Part shown: positions 5,212 to 7,711 of the stretch, piece by piece
Layout: every line of letters begins with the position of its first letter
Position numbering within the stretch: the stretch's first letter is position 1
Assembly (NCBI GenBank): GCA_902782805.1
Contig: CACZON010000160.1
Location: 1 to 7,711 of the forward strand
Reading direction: 5' to 3'
Length of the DNA: 7,711 bases
Source of the DNA: Oscillospiraceae bacterium
Lineage (GTDB): Bacteria; Bacillota; Clostridia; Oscillospirales; Acutalibacteraceae
The notes under the pieces: model-generated
Told to the model about the DNA's origin: nothing
The model's input: only the letters and a program-made list of their open reading frames with translations
Databases searched by the model: none
Made by a program: the position numbers and the translations under genes

Positions 5212-7149
5212 TTAACGGAGCATCGCGCCGGTCGGGAAGCCGTCGGCAAAGAGGACCTTGACTTCGCCTTCCTGCGTATCGGCCGCGAGCAGCATGCCGC
5301 AGCTTTCGACGCCCTGCAGGACAGCGGGCTTGAGGTTCGCAACACAGACGACCTTATGACCGATCAGATCTTCGGGTTTGTACCATTTCGAGATGCCGGA
5401 GACGACCGTGCGCTCACCGGCGCCGTCGTCGACGGTCAGCTTGAGGAGCTTTTTCGCCTTTTTGATCGGCTCGCAGGCCTTGATTTCTACGATGCGAAGC
5501 TCAACCTTCGCAAACTCCTCGATCCCGATCTGGGCGAGGCCTTCGATCTTCGGCGTTTCGGGCGCGGCGGGCGCCGGAGACGCGATGATCGCGTTGAGTT
5601 CTTCGATCTCTTTATCCACGTCGATGCGCGGGAAGAGCGTTTCGCCCTTCGAAACGGTGACGCCCGCGGGTGTTTTGCCCCAAGCGCCGGCGCTCTCGTA
5701 GGTTACGTCGTCCTTTGAAAGGCCGAGCTGCGCCTGGATCTTCGGCGCGGTCTGCGGCATAAACGGCGCGATCAGGACCGAAACGATCCGCAGCGCCTCG
5801 CAGAGATTGTACATCACCGCGGCGAGACGGGCTTTGCGGCTTTCGTCCTTTGCAAGCGCCCAAGGCATCGTTTCGTCGATATATTTATTCGTCCGCGCGA
5901 TAAATCTCCAGATTTCGGTGAGCGCGTTCGAGAACTGGAACGCATTCATGAAGCGGTCGCACTTTTCGCGCAGCGTGCTGCCCATTGCGATCAGCTCTTC
6001 GTCGAGCGCCGCGGCTTCACGCTCGGCGGGGATCACGCCGCCGAAGTATTTTTCGACCATCGCGGTCGTACGCGAAAGGAGGTTGCCGAGGTCGTTGGCG
6101 AGGTCGGAATTGATCCGGTTGATCAGCGCCTCGTTTGTAAAGAGGCCGTCTGCGCCGAAGGGGATCTCCCTAAGGAGGAAGTAGCGGATCGCGTCGACGC
6201 CGTAGCGCGCGCAGAGGATGTTCGGGTCGACGACGTTGCCCTTCGATTTGCTCATCTTCGTGCCGTCGCCGAAAAGCAGCCAGCCGTGGCCGTAGACGCG
6301 CTTCGGCAGCGGGAGCTCGAGCGCCATGAGCATTGCCGGCCAGATGATCGTATGGAACCGGACGATCTCCTTGCCGACGAAGTGGATATCCGCCGGCCAG
6401 TATTTGCGGTAGTCGGAATCATCCTCGCTGCCGTAGCCCTGGGCGGTAATATAGTTTGAGAGCGCGTCGACCCAGACGTAGACGACGTGCTTCGGATCGA
6501 AATCGACCGGGATGCCCCAGGTAAAGCTCGTGCGCGAGACGCAGAGATCCTCGAGGCCCTGTTTGATAAAGCTGATCATCTCGTTTTTGCGGCTCTCCGG
6601 CTGGATGAATTCGGGATTCTCCTCGTAGAGCCTGAGAAGACGGTCGCCGTAATTCGAAAGGCGGAAGAAATACGCTTCTTCACTCGCGCGCTTTACCTCG
6701 CGGCCGCAGTCCGGGCATTTCCCGTCGACAAGCTGGGTTTCGGTCCAGAAGGATTCGCAGGGCGTACAGTACCAGCCTTCGTATTTGCCTTTATAGATCT
6801 CGCCGCGGTCATAGAGCGCGCGGAAGATTTTCTGAACGGCTTTCTCGTGGTAACCGTCGGTCGTGCGGATAAATTTATCGTTCGAGATATTGAGCAGCTT
6901 CCAGGTATCCTGGAACATCGCAACGATCCTGTCGACGTACTCTTTCGGAGTAACGCCCTCTTCGGCGGCCTTGAGCTCGATCTTCTGGCCGTGTTCGTCC
7001 GTTCCGGTCAGGAACATGACGTCGTAGCCCTGCATCCGTTTATAGCGCGCAATCGCGTCGCTCGCGACGGTGGTATAGCTGTGGCCGATATGCGGTTTGC
7101 CCGAAGGATAATAGATCGGGGTTGTGATATAAAACGTTTTTTTCTCCAT
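5212..7149 (-). CDS. metG: Methionyl-tRNA synthetase with C-terminal tRNA-binding domain
   Basis: A 645-residue class I aminoacyl-tRNA synthetase that charges initiator and elongator tRNA-Met with methionine, essential for translation. Visible parts in order: the Rossmann fold with HIGH at 20-23 (GKPHIGHSYT); a connective domain with one zinc knuckle, Cys128/Cys131 (CTPC) and Cys145/Cys148 (CPDC); KMSKS at 298-302; the helical anticodon-binding domain (about 345-505); an Ala/Pro linker (about 523-533); and an EMAP-II-like OB-fold tRNA-binding domain (about 543-645). Start: ATG at 7149 with GGAGCAGGA just upstream; the protein then begins directly with MEKKTFYITTPIYYPSG, as family members do. 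An in-frame TTG at 7188 has no ribosome binding site. First gene of metG-tatD(-M28). It is preceded by a leader with a Met-rich small ORF and a terminator, suggesting attenuation by charged tRNA-Met. Confidence 0.97.
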   Translation of the reverse strand: MEKKTFYITTPIYYPSGKPHIGHSYTTVASDAIARYKRMQGYDVMFLTGTDEHGQKIELKAAEEGVTPKEYVDRIVAMFQDTWKLLNISNDKFIRTTDGYHEKAVQKIFRALYDRGEIYKGKYEGWYCTPCESFWTETQLVDGKCPDCGREVKRASEEAYFFRLSNYGDRLLRLYEENPEFIQPESRKNEMISFIKQGLEDLCVSRTSFTWGIPVDFDPKHVVYVWVDALSNYITAQGYGSEDDSDYRKYWPADIHFVGKEIVRFHTIIWPAMLMALELPLPKRVYGHGWLLFGDGTKMSKSKGNVVDPNILCARYGVDAIRYFLLREIPFGADGLFTNEALINRINSDLANDLGNLLSRTTAMVEKYFGGVIPAEREAAALDEELIAMGSTLREKCDRFMNAFQFSNALTEIWRFIARTNKYIDETMPWALAKDESRKARLAAVMYNLCEALRIVSVLIAPFMPQTAPKIQAQLGLSKDDVTYESAGAWGKTPAGVTVSKGETLFPRIDVDKEIEELNAIIASPAPAAPETPKIEGLAQIGIEEFAKVELRIVEIKACEPIKKAKKLLKLTVDDGAGERTVVSGISKWYKPEDLIGHKVVCVANLKPAVLQGVESCGMLLAADTQEGEVKVLFADGFPTGAMLR

Positions 7150-7210
7150 GTTTCCTGCTCCGTTTCTGTTTGTTTTTTCAGAATTCAACTGTTAGGGGTC
7201 CCGAAATTGC

Positions 7211-7243
7211 AAAAAAATCGGGAAGCTTCCGCGAAGCTCCCCG
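7211..7243 (-). terminator. Intrinsic terminator inside the metG 5' leader (attenuator)
   Basis: On the minus strand CGGGGAGCTT (7243-7234) pairs along its full length, with one G-U, with AAGCTTCCCG (7228-7219) around the loop CGCGG. A run of seven T follows (7217-7211). The opposite strand has no T tract, so it acts only on metG-directed transcription. It lies after the leader promoter and 61 nt before the metG ATG, the position of a conditional terminator. Confidence 0.9.
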
Positions 7244-7378
7244 AAAAAGGCGGTTCAAGCAGGGCGCGTCGGCCCTTTATGCGCTCTGGGAGTTTCCGGA
7301 AAAAGACACGCCGAAGGCCGCGCACACATCGGTGCGCGTGCGCATCATCATAGAATTGCACACAAAAGCCCGTTTCAT
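7219..7378 (-). promoter_or_regulatory. Putative ribosome-mediated attenuator of metG: leader ORF, antiterminator arm and terminator
   Basis: Three elements read in order on the minus strand. First come three consecutive Met codons (7351-7343), followed 4 nt later by a hairpin of CGCGCAC with GTGTGCG (7338-7321, loop CGAT). Second is CCGGAAACTCCCAG (7299-7286), which lies in the last codons of the leader ORF. It can pair with the terminator's 5' arm and loop (7243-7229) through 12 Watson-Crick pairs with one bulge and two mismatches. Third is the terminator (7243-7211). A ribosome stalled at the Met codons would leave the second element free to form an antiterminator. A ribosome reaching the stop codon (7279-7277) would cover it, and the terminator would form. 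The elements are visible and the mechanism is inferred from classical amino-acid attenuators. Confidence 0.65.
7277..7378 (-). CDS. 33-residue Met-run leader peptide upstream of metG
   Basis: A small ORF runs from ATG at 7378 to TAA at 7279-7277. It is preceded by AAAGGAG (7391-7385) with 6 nt spacing, an ideal ribosome binding site. The peptide starts MKRAFVCNSMMMRTRTDVC and ends SGNSQSA. Met occupies positions 1, 10, 11 and 12, and Cys positions 7 and 19. There is no signal peptide, membrane segment or known domain. Its start lies about 35 nt after the predicted transcription start and its stop lies 34 bp before the terminator stem. The consecutive Met codons ahead of a methionyl-tRNA synthetase gene suggest that its translation, not its product, is the function. 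A small functional protein is the alternative. I know of no named family for it. Confidence 0.75.
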   Translation of the reverse strand: MKRAFVCNSMMMRTRTDVCAAFGVSFSGNSQSA

Positions 7379-7419
7379 GACTTTCTCCTTTCCTTCCAAG
7401 CGTTCCGTTTTGTAAGATC

Positions 7420-7448
7420 ATCATACCATCCGGCAAAGGCAATGTCAA
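7420..7448 (-). promoter_or_regulatory. Consensus sigma-A promoter of the metG leader
   Basis: On the minus strand a perfect -35 box TTGACA (7448-7443) and a -10 box TATGAT (7425-7420) are separated by exactly 17 bp. Transcription should start near 7413, giving a leader of about 264 nt before metG, unusually long for a plain 5' UTR. The -35 box lies in the centre of a perfect dyad. Confidence 0.88.
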
Positions 7449-7457
7449 GCCTTTGCC
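7432..7457. promoter_or_regulatory. Perfect 9-bp dyad over the metG -35 box, candidate operator
   Basis: GGCAAAGGC (7432-7440) and GCCTTTGCC (7449-7457) are perfect inverted repeats around an 8-bp centre, AATGTCAA, that holds the -35 box. The 26-bp site has the size and symmetry of a dimeric repressor operator and would block RNA polymerase. The divergent promoter's -35 begins 31 bp further on, so a bound protein could affect both. No T tract follows on either strand, so a terminator is unlikely. Confidence 0.6.
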
Positions 7458-7487
7458 TCTGCGGCACGGACGATCGGAAAAGAAGCG

Positions 7488-7516
7488 TTTACAGAACGGA
7501 AGCGCCGTGATATAAT
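7488..7516 (+). promoter_or_regulatory. Sigma-A promoter of the small membrane protein gene
   Basis: The -35 box TTTACA (7488-7493, five of six to consensus) and a perfect -10 box TATAAT (7511-7516) are 17 bp apart. TGA just before the -10 makes an extended -10 (TG-N-TATAAT). Predicted transcription start is near 7523, about 20 nt before the ATG. It is divergent from the metG leader promoter. Confidence 0.88.
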
Positions 7517-7542
7517 AAGAAAAAACCGCAGGAGGGCAAAAG

Positions 7543-7632
7543 ATGAAAAACACGAAAATCTGGGTGCGCGTTGTCGCGATCGTATGCGCCCTGCTGCTGA
7601 TCGGCTCCGTGATCCTCAGCGCGATTTCCTGA
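7543..7632 (+). CDS. 29-residue single-pass membrane miniprotein
   Basis: ATG at 7543 to TGA at 7630-7632, with AGGAGG (7530-7535) 7 nt upstream. The peptide has a short basic N-terminus (MKNTKIWVR) and one hydrophobic segment (about 10-28, VVAIVCALLLIGSVILSAI), and ends right after it. The basic start predicts N-in orientation. With its own strong promoter, ribosome binding site and terminator it is a complete one-gene unit, so it is very likely expressed. No domain can be assigned. The layout recalls very small Firmicutes membrane proteins such as the stressosome-associated Prli42 of Listeria and DUF4044-type proteins, a resemblance of shape only. It is divergent from metG, with 164 bp between the two small-ORF starts. 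Confidence 0.8.
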   Translation: MKNTKIWVRVVAIVCALLLIGSVILSAIS

Positions 7633-7671
7633 CCGCGGTTCCGGACGAGGAAAAACGAACGAAATACAGTG

Positions 7672-7705
7672 AAAAGGTCCGCAGCCGGATGCTGCGGACC
7701 TTTTT
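7672..7705 (+). terminator. Intrinsic terminator of the membrane miniprotein gene
   Basis: AAAAGGTCCGCAGC (7672-7685) pairs with GCTGCGGACC plus the T run (7691-7705) around the loop CGGAT. Five T follow the stem on the plus strand. It lies 39 bp after the stop at 7632 and closes the miniprotein transcription unit. Confidence 0.92.
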
Positions 7706-7711
7706 CGTATC

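Noticed and set aside
4132..5718. A 528-codon plus-strand open frame opposite metG, tatD and the M28 gene.
   Set aside because: It is antisense to three well-supported genes, with an arginine/aspartate/leucine-rich composition typical of the shadow frame in GC-rich DNA. It spans gene boundaries and has no recognisable domain.
7150..7188. An in-frame TTG start extending MetG by 13 residues.
   Set aside because: It has no ribosome binding site, while the ATG at 7149 does and gives the conserved family N-terminus.
6487..7353. A 288-codon plus-strand open frame opposite the 5' part of metG and its leader.
   Set aside because: Antisense shadow frame with no domain, crossing the metG leader terminator region. 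No promoter or ribosome binding site supports it.
7343..7378. Kinship of the leader peptide's RTRTDVC segment with the cysteine-attenuation leaders of Actinobacteria (R-x-x-V-D-L-C-R type).
   Set aside because: The resemblance is a few residues in a 33-residue peptide from a distant phylum. The downstream gene concerns methionine, and the Met run is the stronger signal.
7229..7413. A Met-specific T-box riboswitch in the metG leader, suggested by GCTTGAACCGCC just upstream of the terminator (partial match to GGTGGNACCGCG).
   Set aside because: The essential TGGN bulge that pairs with the tRNA acceptor end reads TTGA here and would not pair with NCCA. I also see no convincing stem I with specifier loop, AG bulge or distal loop motifs. 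An intact ORF with an ideal ribosome binding site explains the region better. A covariance-model search with the T-box family would settle it.

Overview
The window reads as chromosomal DNA of a GC-rich, low-copy-style gut Clostridia genome (Oscillospiraceae/Ruminococcaceae-like). Three things point there: strong AGGAGG-type ribosome binding sites and consensus sigma-A promoters, an HtrA with a long cytoplasmic N-terminus and one membrane anchor, and short intergenic inverted-repeat elements carrying CTCCCTTTACACAAGGGAG, which I recall from these gut bacteria. The genus cannot be fixed from the sequence alone.

Layout. Positions 2-175 (+) are the tail of a probable CinA-family protein. Positions 176-892 are a 717-base gene-free stretch with a small inverted-repeat element (341-487), a second hairpin-rich block (about 596-790) and two terminators. 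Then comes htrA (893-2197, -), a membrane-anchored trypsin-like PDZ protease. Divergent from it is a HAD-family phosphatase (2401-3072, +) with its own strong promoter. The htrA side of the shared upstream region carries 11-bp-phased TTTTCACM-like boxes that look like an envelope-stress operator. A bidirectional terminator (3092-3126) separates the HAD gene from a minus-strand cluster read metG (7149 to 5212), tatD (5202 to 4441), then an M28 zinc peptidase (4368 to 3136). At the right edge, divergent from metG, is a 29-codon membrane miniprotein (7543-7632, +) with its own promoter and terminator.

The most interesting part is the 5' leader of metG (7150-7450, -). A consensus promoter (TTGACA, 17 bp, TATGAT) drives a leader of about 264 nt. 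It contains an intact 33-codon ORF with a textbook ribosome binding site and three consecutive ATG codons (codons 10-12). It is followed by a strong intrinsic terminator oriented toward metG, 61 nt before the metG start. The last codons of the small ORF hold a sequence that can pair with the 5' arm of that terminator. This is the architecture of ribosome-mediated transcription attenuation, here apparently sensing charged methionyl-tRNA to control methionyl-tRNA synthetase, a gene for which I recall no such leader peptide. A perfect 9-bp dyad surrounds the -35 box of the same promoter, so a protein repressor may act as well. The attenuation mechanism is inferred. The ORF, Met run, terminator, dyad and complementarity are read directly from the sequence.

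Several of the longest reading frames start at TTG codons that are not credible. Starts given here were moved to ATG codons with proper ribosome binding sites (htrA 2197, HAD 2401, M28 4368, metG 7149).
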